From NCBI RefSeq assembly GCF_016583765.1, contig NZ_NRRR01000004.1, positions 62,001-126,000 of the forward strand: a stretch of DNA of 64,000 bases, in the 5' to 3' direction. The notes under the pieces were generated by a model that was not told the origin of the DNA, ran no database searches, and saw nothing but the letters and a program-made list of their open reading frames with translations. A program made the translations under genes and the position numbers. The stretch is from Chromatium weissei. Its GTDB lineage: Bacteria; Pseudomonadota; Gammaproteobacteria; Chromatiales; Chromatiaceae. Below, piece after piece: positions 54,562-63,836 of the stretch (its first letter is position 1; the number at the start of each line of letters is the position of its first letter).

Positions 54562-55404
54562 ATGCGCCACAGCGGCTGGCTGCTGTTCTCGCTCGCATTA
54601 TTCGCCCCGTGCGGCGCGGCAGACGAAGCGATGAAACCGGCGCTGCTGCTCGCGCAGAGTTATCACGAAGGCATTGATTTATCAGCGTATTGGGTCAGCG
54701 AAAAGTTTGATGGGGTGCGGGCATTCTGGAACGGAACCCAGCTCATCAGTCGCGGCGGGCAGCCGATTCACGCGCCCGACTGGTTTACGACCGATTTTCC
54801 GCCGCTGGCGCTCGACGGTGAGCTGTGGATAAAACGCGGCAAATTTGAGCAGTTATCTGGCACGGTGCGTCAGTTGCAACCCGATTCGACCGCATGGCGC
54901 GAAGTGCGATTTATGGTGTTCGATGCGCCGGAAATCGCCGCACCATTTGGCGAACGGCTGCGCCAGTTACAGCAGCTTTTTTCCATGCAATCAAGCGGTT
55001 ATCTCGTGCTGGTGGAACAATTTCGCGTTGCCGATCACGCCGAATTGATGACGCGATTAGATGCGGTGGTGCAAGCGGGCGGCGAAGGATTGATGCTGCA
55101 TCGTGCGGATTCGGCATATCGCGCCGGACGCAGCGCCGATTTGCTCAAAGTCAAACCAAATCAAGATGCTGAAGCGACGGTGCTGGCGCATCTGCCCGGA
55201 CAAGGCAAATATCGTGGAATGCTCGGTGCACTGCTCGTGCGCGATGAACACGGGCGACAATTTCGGCTCGGCACGGGTTTGACTGATGCCGACCGCCGCA
55301 ATCCTCCGCCAATTGGCAGCGTCGTGACGTTCAAATTTCGGGGATATACGAATAAAGGAACGCCGCGTTTTGCCAGCTTTTGGCGAATACGACCGCCGGA
55401 ATAA
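54562..55404 (+). CDS. Periplasmic ATP-dependent DNA ligase (LigE type)
   Basis: A 280-residue ligase counted from the ATG at 54562; an earlier ATG at 54517 adds 15 residues before the signal. Residues 1-20 are a signal peptide (WLLFSLALFAPCGAA). Adenylation residue Lys48 lies in EKFDGVRAFW, followed by motif III (FMVFDAPE), motif IV (EGLMLHR) and motif V (LLKVK), and a C-terminal OB domain ending in FKFRGYTNKGTPRF. Such small secreted ligases seal nicks in imported or extracellular DNA. Divergent from qmoA. Confidence 0.93.
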   Translation: MRHSGWLLFSLALFAPCGAADEAMKPALLLAQSYHEGIDLSAYWVSEKFDGVRAFWNGTQLISRGGQPIHAPDWFTTDFPPLALDGELWIKRGKFEQLSGTVRQLQPDSTAWREVRFMVFDAPEIAAPFGERLRQLQQLFSMQSSGYLVLVEQFRVADHAELMTRLDAVVQAGGEGLMLHRADSAYRAGRSADLLKVKPNQDAEATVLAHLPGQGKYRGMLGALLVRDEHGRQFRLGTGLTDADRRNPPPIGSVVTFKFRGYTNKGTPRFASFWRIRPPE

Positions 55405-55420
55405 AGTGGCTGGCGCGTAT

Positions 55421-56083
55421 TCAATTTGAATCAAATTGATAGTTCAATAATGCAAGATCACGCGCAAAATACCCGGCAACCAATTCGGCAGTCGCATCGG
55501 AATAATAGCTACGATAATCCTGTTTGCGATCACGCGATTGCCGTGCATGAGGTAATGTCGGCATTACGATTCCAATGCGTTTGCAAACCGTATTGAAATC
55601 GTCATGCAGTTGTTCATAACGTCCAATAAAATCGACGATCACTTCACCGCGTAAATCAATCAAATAATCGGTTTGCAACGTAATTGATGTATCGAGATGA
55701 TATTGATACGGACGCGTTGCATCGAGTTTATACCGCAGGAATTGTTCAAAACTGTCATGACCAATCAACAATTGCGGACGTTCACGGCGCAAATGGTGAA
55801 ATGAACTCACTTGTAAATCCCAAGGATTGCGCACAAATGCGAACTTGAATAAGCCATCAAAAAACTCCCTTGGTAGCAATTCTTGTGCGGCAATGGCTTT
55901 GGCGTGGCGCGGCAATTTGCTGGCAATACGATGGCCGCTGAAATGACTCAAACGGCTGCATAAAAACATCGAGTAATACCAAGGATCACGCCAGCGCAAT
56001 GTTTCAAGCGCCGCACGAATGCTGGTGCCGCCAGTTTTAGCAATGTGTACGAATAGAAATTGATATTTTGGAGACAGCAGCAT
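55421..56083 (-). CDS. Sulfotransferase-family protein
   Basis: A 220-residue protein with both PAPS-binding motifs of the sulfotransferase fold: the 5'-phosphosulfate loop HIAKTGGTSIR at residues about 13-23 and the 3'-phosphate motif FAFVRNPWDLQVSS at about 81-94. Sulfates probably go to a carbohydrate or a protein-bound glycan, as in the Sulfotransfer_2 family. It lies downstream of the DUF484 gene where xerC stands in many gammaproteobacteria. It is convergent with ligE. A link to the glycan operon at 27-38 kb is speculative. Confidence 0.87.
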   Translation of the reverse strand: MLLSPKYQFLFVHIAKTGGTSIRAALETLRWRDPWYYSMFLCSRLSHFSGHRIASKLPRHAKAIAAQELLPREFFDGLFKFAFVRNPWDLQVSSFHHLRRERPQLLIGHDSFEQFLRYKLDATRPYQYHLDTSITLQTDYLIDLRGEVIVDFIGRYEQLHDDFNTVCKRIGIVMPTLPHARQSRDRKQDYRSYYSDATAELVAGYFARDLALLNYQFDSN

Positions 56084-56110
56084 AATTAAAATGCTCGAAA
56101 TGGAAATCGG

Positions 56111-56809
56111 TTAGAAATAATTGCACGCATTGATTGGCAAGGTTTTTAGCTTGTGACTGAATATCTCTCCCAGCCGATCCAATAAATCTGTGGCCATATC
56201 CGCTGAAAATCGCTCAAGTTCACTGCTGGCAATGGCCAATACGCCAAATTGCGTATCGATGTGAATTGGAATCAACGCCGCACTGCGTAATGTTGTACTC
56301 ATTTCGCCAAATAGCAGCCTGCCTTGTTCCGTATCTAATAATCCGCATTGCGCATGTTTTTGCGTGATGAACATTTGAAATGCTTGCGCGGTTGAATCCG
56401 TGGGTTGATCGATAGCGGTGACCAATGGAAATAATTTGAGTGCGACGGCATCAGCATTGAATTCGCGCAGCAGAAAATCTCTTGCTAATGCACATAATTC
56501 TTCCGGTGAATCAAGTGCAATTAACTTTAGGGTGACGGCGTGTAATCTTGTGACCATTGCGTCGTATTCACGCGCTAATGAAATGACGTGTGAGACGCGA
56601 TGCCGTTCAGTTTCCAGTTGTCGCCGCAATATGCGTACCTGTTGTTCAATCAGCGAGCTTGCACCGCTCACTAAATGTGGTACCTGTAATGCCGCTAAAA
56701 CCTCGGGATGATGATCAAAAAAGTTGGGATGACCAATGAGATAATTGGCAACCTGCACATGAAAGTTAGATTCATCAGAAGGAGATGATTCGGCGTGATG
56801 ATTTGTCAT
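56111..56809 (-). CDS. DUF484 family protein
   Basis: A 232-residue protein counted from the ATG at 56809, which has a strong GAGGTGG ribosome site inside the dapF end. N-terminal helical part with VANYLIGHPNFFDHHPEVLAAL, typical of DUF484, a coiled segment (about 55-95), then a GAF-like domain. In gammaproteobacteria it is usually found right after dapF and before xerC, as here with dapF but without xerC. Function unestablished. Confidence 0.9.
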   Translation of the reverse strand: MTNHHAESSPSDESNFHVQVANYLIGHPNFFDHHPEVLAALQVPHLVSGASSLIEQQVRILRRQLETERHRVSHVISLAREYDAMVTRLHAVTLKLIALDSPEELCALARDFLLREFNADAVALKLFPLVTAIDQPTDSTAQAFQMFITQKHAQCGLLDTEQGRLLFGEMSTTLRSAALIPIHIDTQFGVLAIASSELERFSADMATDLLDRLGEIFSHKLKTLPINACNYF

Positions 56810-56819
56810 TGTTACCACC

Positions 56820-57659
56820 TCAAAACTGCAATAGATCAATCTCGCCTTGGAATACGCTAGTTGCTGGGCCGGTCATCCAGACTGTTTGCGGCGGACCGCA
56901 CCATTCAATTAACAATTCGCCACCGGGTAAATTGACTCGCACTCGTGGAGCTAACAGTTTGCGCAACCAGCCACTGACGACGGCAGCACAGGCTCCGGTG
57001 CCACAGGCGAGCGTTTCGCCCGTGCCACGTTCGTATACCCGCAGTCGTATCTGCTGCGCGTTGATAATTTGCATAAATCCAACATTGACACGCTGTGGAA
57101 AACGCGAATGTGACTCAATCAACGAGCCAAGCCGAGCGACGGGCGCGGTGTCAACGTCGTCCACGAGCAGCACGGCGTGCGGATTGCCCATCGATACCGC
57201 GCCAAGTTGAAGCGTTTCGCCATCAACTTCCAGTGGATATAACGGCTGTTGTTGCTCGGCGATAAACGGAATTAAAGCGGGTTCGAGCACCGGCGTGCCC
57301 ATGTTGACGCGAACCAGCGCATTCGGTAACAGCGCCAGCCGAATCACACCCGCTGCTGTGCTCACGCGAATCTCGTCCTGTGTGCTCAAACCCTGCTCGT
57401 GCACAAAGCGGGCGAAACAGCGTGCGCCATTGCCGCATTGCTCCACCTCGGAACCATCGGCATTGAAAATGCGGTAATGAAAATCGGTGTCGGGTACTCG
57501 CGGCGCTTCGACCAGCAAAATCTGATCGCAGCCAATGCCAAAGCGACGATTCGCAAGGCGGCGAATGGTGGCTGTATTCAGATCGACGTGCTGACGCACC
57601 GCATCAAACACAATGAAATCATTGCCTAAACCGTGCATTTTCGTGAACTTTAATTTCAT
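56820..57659 (-). CDS. dapF: Diaminopimelate epimerase
   Basis: Converts LL- to meso-diaminopimelate for lysine and peptidoglycan. The 279-residue protein opens with [18 protein letters not shown]. The two catalytic cysteines are Cys75 ([14 protein letters not shown]) and Cys219 ([10 protein letters not shown]). The ATG overlaps the stop of the methyltransferase gene upstream (ATGA). It is part of the lptM-lysA-methyltransferase-dapF-DUF484 run. Confidence 0.97.
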   Translation of the reverse strand: MKLKFTKMHGLGNDFIVFDAVRQHVDLNTATIRRLANRRFGIGCDQILLVEAPRVPDTDFHYRIFNADGSEVEQCGNGARCFARFVHEQGLSTQDEIRVSTAAGVIRLALLPNALVRVNMGTPVLEPALIPFIAEQQQPLYPLEVDGETLQLGAVSMGNPHAVLLVDDVDTAPVARLGSLIESHSRFPQRVNVGFMQIINAQQIRLRVYERGTGETLACGTGACAAVVSGWLRKLLAPRVRVNLPGGELLIEWCGPPQTVWMTGPATSVFQGEIDLLQF

Positions 57660-58327
57660 GCTGGCAAGCGTCCAGTCACAGCGAAATGACGATCACTGAC
57701 TACGCCGACTTCCAGCGTGGTCAAGCCTGCTGCTGCAAGTTGCGCAACGACTTCTGCGGGTTCAAAGGCCGCAAAAAGTGAATTACGAAAATCGCACCGC
57801 AGCACTTCCGGCATTCCCTCGGCGTAGGTTGCCACGAGCGCCTCCGCCCAACCCGCTGACGCTGGACGCATTAAATCCATCACCACGACCAGCGCACCGG
57901 GTTTTGCAACCTGTTGAATGGTTTGCCATAACACCTGCGGATCGGGCAGATGATGCAGCAGGCTGTTCGACAAAATCACGTCAAAATGACTGCTCGGCAA
58001 TTGCGCGGACGGCAGTCGTTCGCAACGCAATTCACACCGCGTTGCCACGCCCGGCAATCGCGCCAGCGCCGTTTGTGCCAATTCGATCATCGCTGGCGCG
58101 CCATCAAGTGCCGTGCACCGTGCTTGCGGATACGTTTTCAGAAAGCGAATGCTGATGTCCGCTGGGCCGCAACCCAAATCGAGTGCCTCCGCGCCAGCCA
58201 AAGTGCCGGGATTCAGCTTCGCCAGCAGGCGCATAAACAACGCATTGGATTCAGAAAAATCCGCCTCGGCATAAGCCAATGCCTGCGCCGCGTCGTCCAT
58301 CAACTCCGGTTCCAAACGTCGTTTCAT
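57656..58327 (-). CDS. Class I SAM-dependent methyltransferase
   Basis: A 223-residue protein with SAM motif [16 protein letters not shown] (residues about 45-60), the acidic strand end [11 protein letters not shown], and [14 protein letters not shown], the motif IV/V region of small-molecule methyltransferases. The substrate is unknown. It is inserted between lysA and dapF with short overlaps on both sides (its ATG overlaps the lysA stop). Confidence 0.85.
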   Translation of the reverse strand: MKRRLEPELMDDAAQALAYAEADFSESNALFMRLLAKLNPGTLAGAEALDLGCGPADISIRFLKTYPQARCTALDGAPAMIELAQTALARLPGVATRCELRCERLPSAQLPSSHFDVILSNSLLHHLPDPQVLWQTIQQVAKPGALVVVMDLMRPASAGWAEALVATYAEGMPEVLRCDFRNSLFAAFEPAEVVAQLAAAGLTTLEVGVVSDRHFAVTGRLPA

Positions 58328-59571
58328 GGCAATACCGATTCTCCGGCAAACAGGCTGGCAACGGTCTCGCGTTCCCGCACCAGAAAGACTTGTTCACCGT
58401 CCACCATCACCTCGGCTGCTCGCGGACGACTGTTGTAATTGGAACTCATCGTGAAACCGTAAGCGCCACTACCGCGCACCGCCAGCAAATCGCCTTCGGT
58501 CAGCGCCAGCAATCGATCTTTACCGAGAAAATCGCCGGTTTCGCACACTGGACCAACCACGTCATAACGTAGCGGTTTGATGTCACTGTTCGTCACCACC
58601 GGCACGATGTCTTGTTTTGCCTGATACAGCGCCGGACGCAGCAGATCATTCATCGCCGCATCGACGATGGCGAAATGCCGCTGCGCGGTGTGTTTGAGAT
58701 GTTCCACTCGCGTCAACAAAATTCCCGCATTGCCAGCGATGGCGCGTCCCGGTTCCAGAATGATTTCATACGGGCGATTGGTCAGTAGATGGCGCAGCGC
58801 AGCGGCGTAGGCGGCTGGCTCCGGCGGATGTTCATCGCGGTAACAAATGCCGAGTCCGCCACCGAGATCAAGATGCGCAATCGTAATGCCCGCGGCGGCG
58901 AGCCGATTTGCCAGCGCCAGCACGCGTTCCAGTGCGTCGATAAACGGCGCTAAATCCGTCAGTTGCGAACCGATGTGACAGTCAATGCCGGTGATGCGCA
59001 GATGCGGCAACGCGGCGGCTTGGTGGTAAATCGCTTCGGCAGCCGAGATGTCGATGCCAAATTTGTTTTCTTTCAGACCGGTGGCGATGTACGGATGTGT
59101 TTTCGCGTCCACGTCGGGATTGACGCGAATCGCCACCGGCGCGATGACTCCGCGTTCACCGGCGAGCTGATTGAGTCGCAGCAATTCGGCTTCCGATTCC
59201 ACGTTAAAGCAGCGAATGCCAATTTCTAATGCGCGGACGATTTCATCGGAGCGTTTGCCCACGCCGGAAAACACGATTTTGCTCGGTTCGCCTCCGGCGA
59301 CGAGAACGCGTTCCAGTTCGCCGCTCGATACGATGTCGAATCCAGAACCGAGTCGCGCCAGCACGTTGAGCACGGCGAGATTCGCATTGGCTTTCACTGC
59401 AAAACAAATCAGATGCGCATGATCACGGCAGGCGCGATCAAACGCCCGCCAGTGGCGCTCCAGCGTGGCACGAGAATAGACATAACAGGGCGTTCCGAAA
59501 CGGGCGGCGATGTCGGTAAGTGGCACGTCTTCAGCGTGAAGAATGCCGGCGCGTTCATTGAAATGGTCCAT
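58324..59571 (-). CDS. lysA: Diaminopimelate decarboxylase
   Basis: Last step of lysine synthesis. With the ATG at 59571 the protein has 415 residues, the usual length; the frame continues upstream through the LptM region but is not needed. PLP-binding Lys60 in CFAVKANANL, the HIGSQLTDL motif, the GGGLGICY glycine-rich loop and CETGDFLGKDR (substrate-site Cys) are all present. It lies downstream of lptM with 25 bases between, the arrangement known in pseudomonads. Confidence 0.96.
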   Translation of the reverse strand: MDHFNERAGILHAEDVPLTDIAARFGTPCYVYSRATLERHWRAFDRACRDHAHLICFAVKANANLAVLNVLARLGSGFDIVSSGELERVLVAGGEPSKIVFSGVGKRSDEIVRALEIGIRCFNVESEAELLRLNQLAGERGVIAPVAIRVNPDVDAKTHPYIATGLKENKFGIDISAAEAIYHQAAALPHLRITGIDCHIGSQLTDLAPFIDALERVLALANRLAAAGITIAHLDLGGGLGICYRDEHPPEPAAYAAALRHLLTNRPYEIILEPGRAIAGNAGILLTRVEHLKHTAQRHFAIVDAAMNDLLRPALYQAKQDIVPVVTNSDIKPLRYDVVGPVCETGDFLGKDRLLALTEGDLLAVRGSGAYGFTMSSNYNSRPRAAEVMVDGEQVFLVRERETVASLFAGESVLP

Positions 59572-59596
59572 GCGGCGAGTCGCTACAAAAGTTGAT

Positions 59597-59797
59597 TTAG
59601 CGTGAGAATTGCTGAGTCGAAGTGGTGGCTGGCGCAGAAGCGGCAACCGGAACCGCAACGCCCAGCGCGGAGGTGGTAACGGGTGCGGCATCAGGCAATG
59701 TGAGTCGTCCTTTTTGCCCGCAGGCAGCATTGAAAATGTTGAGTGTTCCGAGAACGATGACGACGAGAATCAACAGCGATTGCGACCAGCAGGGCAT
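59597..59797 (-). CDS. lptM: LptM-type small lipoprotein
   Basis: A 66-residue lipoprotein counted from the ATG at 59797. A hydrophobic signal (8-22) leads to the lipobox NAAC with Cys26, followed by GQKGRLTLP, the hallmark of LptM (YifL), which helps LptD oxidation and assembly in the LPS translocon. The remaining 35 residues are Ala/Pro/Thr-rich. It sits before lysA-dapF, the typical neighbourhood. Confidence 0.88.
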   Translation of the reverse strand: MPCWSQSLLILVVIVLGTLNIFNAACGQKGRLTLPDAAPVTTSALGVAVPVAASAPATTSTQQFSR

Positions 59798-59849
59798 GAT
59801 TTGCGTTCCAAAATGCGTCAAATAACATTTCAATTCAGTATACGCGGCG

Positions 59850-60719
59850 CTACTGGCTTGTGGTCATCGGCGTTGCGGGGGCGAGTTCAATCGGCGGCGG
59901 TGCGGCGTGAAAGCGAGCGACGATATTGCCTTGTGCGTTGAGCAGTGTGAGTTGTTGTTTTTCAATGCGATAACTTGCGGTGCTGCTGAGAGCGGTGGCA
60001 TATGCCTGCGCTTGAATCATGACTTCTCGTGTGCCGGTGCACGTTGAATGACGTGTGGCGATGGGGCCAATCGCCAGTTGATTGGCGGTGAGGGTGTAAC
60101 CGCTGAAATACTGATCACAACCGTTGCTGCCAGCCAATGTGCCCTGTGGTGTTAATTCCAAACTGACCTTTGTTTTATCAAGGACATACACCAATCCCTG
60201 TTTGGAATAGTGATAGAAATCGAGCAGCCAAGTATTGCCGAGCAGCGGTGACGTTTGGTGCATTTGAAAGCGCAGCAACGGCTGTTCGCTGGCATCGTGC
60301 AATTCCAATTGTGTTCCGACGTGACGATAGCCGGTCACGACCGCCAAATTTGCCAACAACGCCTCCTGCTGTTGCAGCAGTGACGCGGCGCAATTCGGTG
60401 CTGGCGCGTTGATATTCAACGGTTTACCGATGTTCACGCCACCGCTTTCAGTGAATTGATAGGTTCCGGTGAAGGTGGCGCAGCCGCCCTGACCGCTCAA
60501 TTGTCCATTAGCAAAATGCAACTGTGGCAAGGTGGATTGTGCGGCAGTAAAACCGGCTGGCAGTTGATAACCCACGAGTTGCCACTGGGTGTTTTCAATT
60601 CGTGCTGGCGGTGAAGCGATTGTTGCGTCTGCGGTGGCACTGGCGCATTCAGCAATTAAAGCAATGAGTAACACTGCTTGACGAAAAGGTTGCGCGTTAA
60701 CATCAGTTGAAAATCGCAT
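59850..60719 (-). CDS. Exported protein with two META domains
   Basis: A 289-residue protein with an N-terminal hydrophobic signal (about residues 14-30, AVLLIALIAECASA). Two META/HslJ-type domains follow: residues about 40-145 (TQWQLVGY ... GQGGCATFTGTY ... NCAASLLQQQEALL) and about 155-265 (NTWLLDFYHY ... GSNGCDQYFSGYT ... TCTGTREVM). Each carries the conserved GCNxF/Y-type Cys. HslJ-like proteins are outer-membrane or periplasmic stress factors. An ATG at 60761 would add 14 residues. Divergent from the aminotransferase gene. Confidence 0.88.
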   Translation of the reverse strand: MRFSTDVNAQPFRQAVLLIALIAECASATADATIASPPARIENTQWQLVGYQLPAGFTAAQSTLPQLHFANGQLSGQGGCATFTGTYQFTESGGVNIGKPLNINAPAPNCAASLLQQQEALLANLAVVTGYRHVGTQLELHDASEQPLLRFQMHQTSPLLGNTWLLDFYHYSKQGLVYVLDKTKVSLELTPQGTLAGSNGCDQYFSGYTLTANQLAIGPIATRHSTCTGTREVMIQAQAYATALSSTASYRIEKQQLTLLNAQGNIVARFHAAPPPIELAPATPMTTSQ

Positions 60720-60815
60720 CGAAGAAATTGCCTGTAAGACCGCTATAAACCTGCTTCCCATTTATACTTGGTCAGCAACTTATTTCAAGCGTACCGGATT
60801 AACCTAGGATTAAAC

Positions 60816-61952
60816 ATGCAGTTTATTGATTTGAAATCACAGTACAACGGAATTGAAGACGCGATTAAAACGCGGATTAACACCGTGTTGCAGCATGGTC
60901 AATTCATTTTGGGACCCGAAGTCACCGAGCTGGAAACGCAATTGGCGGAATTTGTCGGCGTGAATCATTGCGTGGGCATGTCGAGCGGCACGGATGCGCT
61001 GCTGGCGGCGATGATGGCACTGGAAATTGGACGCGGCGATGAAGTCATTACCACGCCGTTTACCTTCATCGCCACCGCCGAAATGATCGCACTGCTCGGA
61101 GCGCGTCCGGTGTTCGTGGACATCGATCCGGTGACTTATAACCTCAATCCCGCGTTGGTGGCGGCGGCAATCACGGGACGCACTCGCGCCATCATGCCGG
61201 TGGGACTGTACGGACAATGCGCGGATATGGACGCGATCAACGCCATTGCCGCACAGCATCGGCTGCCAGTGATTGAAGATGCAGCGCAAAGTTTTGGCGC
61301 GAGCGATCAGGGTCGGCGTTCCTGCGGCTTATCACGAATCGGTTGCACCTCGTTTTTTCCGTCGAAACCGCTCGGTGGTTACGGCGACGGCGGAGCCTGT
61401 TTCACCGATGACGCAGAACTGGCTGCGCGTTTGCGCGAGCTGCGCAATCACGGTCAAGCGCGCCGTTATCACCATCCGCGCCTCGGTTTGAATGCGCGAT
61501 TAGACACGTTGCAAGCAGCGATTCTGTTGGAAAAGCTCAAAATTTTCCCAGCGGAAATTGATGCGCGAGTGCGCATCGGCGAGCGTTACACCGAGCTATT
61601 CAACGCGCTCGGCGCGGTTTCCACTGCCGCCGGAATTGACGCGCCGGTGATCACGCCGACGATTGCTGCGGGCAAGGTGTCGGTTTACGCGCAATACACG
61701 ATTCAGGTGGCAGATCGGAATGTCGTGACAGAACGACTGGCGGCGCTGGGCATTCCGACGGCGGTGCACTATCCGCTGCCGCTCGATCAACAGCCGGTGT
61801 TTGATTTTGGTCTCGGCGCGGAGCGCACACCGATCAGCGCCGCAATTGCACAACGGGTGTTGAGTTTGCCAATGCACCCCTATCTTGCAAATGAAGCGCA
61901 GAATCGCATTGTTACTGCCGTTGCCGAAGCAACTGGATTGACGAGCGATTAA
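60816..61952 (+). CDS. DegT/DnrJ/EryC1-family sugar aminotransferase
   Basis: A 378-residue PLP enzyme opening with MQFIDLKSQY, typical of the family that aminates 3-keto or 4-keto nucleotide sugars (WbpE/PseC-like). PLP-binding Lys184 lies in FFPSKPLGGYGDGG, Asp155 in EDAAQSFGA, and GTDALLAAMMAL holds the phosphate. TAGGA lies eight bases before the ATG at 60816. It stands alone rather than in a sugar cluster, followed by a small membrane protein gene. The sugar is unknown; the residue pattern is closest to the 3-amino (WbpE) type. Confidence 0.9.
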   Translation: MQFIDLKSQYNGIEDAIKTRINTVLQHGQFILGPEVTELETQLAEFVGVNHCVGMSSGTDALLAAMMALEIGRGDEVITTPFTFIATAEMIALLGARPVFVDIDPVTYNLNPALVAAAITGRTRAIMPVGLYGQCADMDAINAIAAQHRLPVIEDAAQSFGASDQGRRSCGLSRIGCTSFFPSKPLGGYGDGGACFTDDAELAARLRELRNHGQARRYHHPRLGLNARLDTLQAAILLEKLKIFPAEIDARVRIGERYTELFNALGAVSTAAGIDAPVITPTIAAGKVSVYAQYTIQVADRNVVTERLAALGIPTAVHYPLPLDQQPVFDFGLGAERTPISAAIAQRVLSLPMHPYLANEAQNRIVTAVAEATGLTSD

Positions 61953-61983
61953 CAACCTTTTTCATTCAATCGGAGTTTATTTT

Positions 61984-62136
61984 ATGGCGAACAATTCACT
62001 GGCTGCTGCTGAACTTTTATTGGTTGTTGGATTACTCGGCTGGTTTTTTTATTCATCACAACAGGCTACTGCAAAACGCAAAGCCGAAGTTAAACCGGAA
62101 AATAAAGATGAACAGTCGAATTCAAAAGCGGATTGA
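61984..62136 (+). CDS. 50-residue single-helix membrane protein
   Basis: A small gene with GGAG eight bases before its ATG. The peptide has one hydrophobic helix (residues about 7-23, ending WFFYS) and a charged C-terminal tail rich in Lys, Glu, Asp and Asn. Function unknown. It lies between the aminotransferase and sppA on the same strand. Confidence 0.7.
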   Translation: MANNSLAAAELLLVVGLLGWFFYSSQQATAKRKAEVKPENKDEQSNSKAD

Positions 62137-62150
62137 ATACTGATTAAAAA

Positions 62151-62191
62151 GGTTGTCAGTTGACAGCAACAGCACGTCTTCACTGACAACT
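62151..62191. repeat. Heptanucleotide-type intergenic repeat, copy 4
   Basis: GTTGTCAGT at 62152-62160 and its exact complement ACTGACAAC at 62182-62190 can form a 9-bp stem over a 21-base loop. The unit GTTGTCA-GTTGACA shows the same 7-base period as the copies at 2.6, 22.9 and 24.9 kb. It lies just before sppA. Confidence 0.65.
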
Positions 62192-62237
62192 AAAAATTGA
62201 CCATTAAAAAATCGCTCGGCGAATTGAGAACAACGGA

Positions 62238-63245
62238 ATGAATTGGAAACTGTGGAACCGCAATAAAGAGCAAATGCCCGCGCCCGATCAACCGAATTGG
62301 GAACGCGCATTGATTAACCGCATGGCAGTAGATTATTTGCGCGATCAACGCATTCGGCGGCGCTGGGGTATTGTTTTCAAATCACTGATTTTGCTTTATT
62401 TCATCGGATTGCTGGCGGCAGCAACTGCGCCCAATTGGATGGAGGAAATCGCGCCGACGGAAAGTCATACCGCATTGATTGAAGTTAAAGGTGTCATTGC
62501 CTCTGATACGGAAGCGAGCGCCGATCATGTGATTTCCGCATTGCGCGCTGCATTTGAATCCAAGCAGGTAAAGGGCGTGATTTTGCGAATTAACAGCCCC
62601 GGCGGAAGTCCAGTGCAGGCGGGTTATATCAATGACGAAATTAAGCGCCTCAAAGCCAAATATCAGAAAGAAAATAATCAAGCGATGCCGGTGTATGCAG
62701 TGGCAACAGATTTGTGCGCTTCGGGTGGTTATTACATTGCAGTGGGAACAGATGCGATTTACGTCGATAAAGCCAGTTTAATTGGTTCAATTGGTGTGCG
62801 TATTGATGGATTTGGCTTTCAGAGTGCAATGGAAAAACTCGGTGTGGAGCGGCGATTGCTCACCGCTGGTAATAATAAAGGTATTCTCGATCCGTTTTCA
62901 CCGTTATCGGAAATGCAGCGCGAGTTTATTCAAAATGTGTTGAATACGTTGCATCGGCAATTCATTGCCGAGGTGAAGGCGGGACGCGGTGACAAACTCA
63001 AAGGCGGTGATGAATTGTTTAGCGGTTTGTTTTGGAGCGGTGAAGAGGCGGTGGCGCTGGGTTTGGCCGACGCGTTAGGCAGTTCCAGTTTCGTTGCCCG
63101 CGAGATCATCGGTGCGGAGACCATCGTTGATTACACTGAGAAACGCGATTTGCTTGATACCGTCGCCAAACGGTTGGGCGCGAGTTTCAGTGCGGGAATG
63201 TTCGACCAGCTCGGTGTGCTGTTTGGTCACAGCACTCCGCGTTAA
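62238..63245 (+). CDS. sppA: Signal peptide peptidase SppA (S49 family)
   Basis: Degrades released signal peptides in the inner membrane. The 335-residue protein has one membrane helix (about 44-62) and a periplasmic S49 domain. The nucleophile is Ser162 in CASGGYYIAVG and the general base Lys214 in GNNKGILDPF; INSPGGSPVQ and SLIGSIGV are further family motifs. It is the short single-domain form rather than the 618-residue E. coli form. Confidence 0.93.
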   Translation: MNWKLWNRNKEQMPAPDQPNWERALINRMAVDYLRDQRIRRRWGIVFKSLILLYFIGLLAAATAPNWMEEIAPTESHTALIEVKGVIASDTEASADHVISALRAAFESKQVKGVILRINSPGGSPVQAGYINDEIKRLKAKYQKENNQAMPVYAVATDLCASGGYYIAVGTDAIYVDKASLIGSIGVRIDGFGFQSAMEKLGVERRLLTAGNNKGILDPFSPLSEMQREFIQNVLNTLHRQFIAEVKAGRGDKLKGGDELFSGLFWSGEEAVALGLADALGSSSFVAREIIGAETIVDYTEKRDLLDTVAKRLGASFSAGMFDQLGVLFGHSTPR

Positions 63246-63254
63246 CTGTTTGAT

Positions 63255-63836
63255 TTAATGGTAAAGCGCCAGCGGAAAATACTCAGTAATGAGAATGACC
63301 GGCTGGCGTTCGATGAAGATGCGATACGTTCGAAATACCGCTGCCGCGCCGTCGGCAGTGCGATCCACGCCGACATCGAGCACCTCGCGGTAACTTTCTA
63401 AACCGCTGTCACGAATCAACACGCCGATACCAATTTCACGGTCAATCAGTCGCTGACGGAAGTTCGGTGGAATCAATTCGCAACGAATCAGCGAAAAGGC
63501 TTCGGCAAAATTGCGTCCGCTATCCACGCCACGCAGCCGAGCATCACGCGTCAAGCACAGGTCACCGGGCATGACGGCAACCCACGGCAGCGCGGAGCTG
63601 GCACGTTCAAATTGCTGCTTCAGCGTGTCTACCATCACTGGCTCCCAAAAATAGGCTTCCAGAATTTTGGTCACCGTGCCGTCAGTCACCAATAAAGCAC
63701 GCAAAAACGGTGGTAACGCGCTGATGGGTAGGGTGTCACCTAAAACAGTGGTGATCACGCCATCGCGGACAAAACCATCACAGCGAAATGGCGGTTGACC
63801 GGATAGTTGAGTTGCGCGATCAAAATAACGATTCAT
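63255..63836 (-). CDS. Chorismate-lyase-like (UbiC/DUF98) protein
   Basis: A 193-residue protein resembling the DUF98/UbiC chorismate-lyase fold: LPPFLRALLVTDGTVTKILEAYFWEP near the N-terminus, VMPGDLCLTRDARLRGV, and a PPNFRQRLIDREIGIGVLIRDS stretch before the C-terminal strands. UbiC makes 4-hydroxybenzoate for ubiquinone; other members have unknown or related pterin or aromatic substrates. It is convergent with sppA. Beyond its start, bases 63840-64000 hold no gene or clear promoter that I recognise. Confidence 0.72.
   Translation of the reverse strand: MNRYFDRATQLSGQPPFRCDGFVRDGVITTVLGDTLPISALPPFLRALLVTDGTVTKILEAYFWEPVMVDTLKQQFERASSALPWVAVMPGDLCLTRDARLRGVDSGRNFAEAFSLIRCELIPPNFRQRLIDREIGIGVLIRDSGLESYREVLDVGVDRTADGAAAVFRTYRIFIERQPVILITEYFPLALYH

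Noticed and set aside
59572..59730. 53-residue extension of lysA
   Set aside because: The ATG at 59571 gives the normal family length; the extension overlaps lptM.
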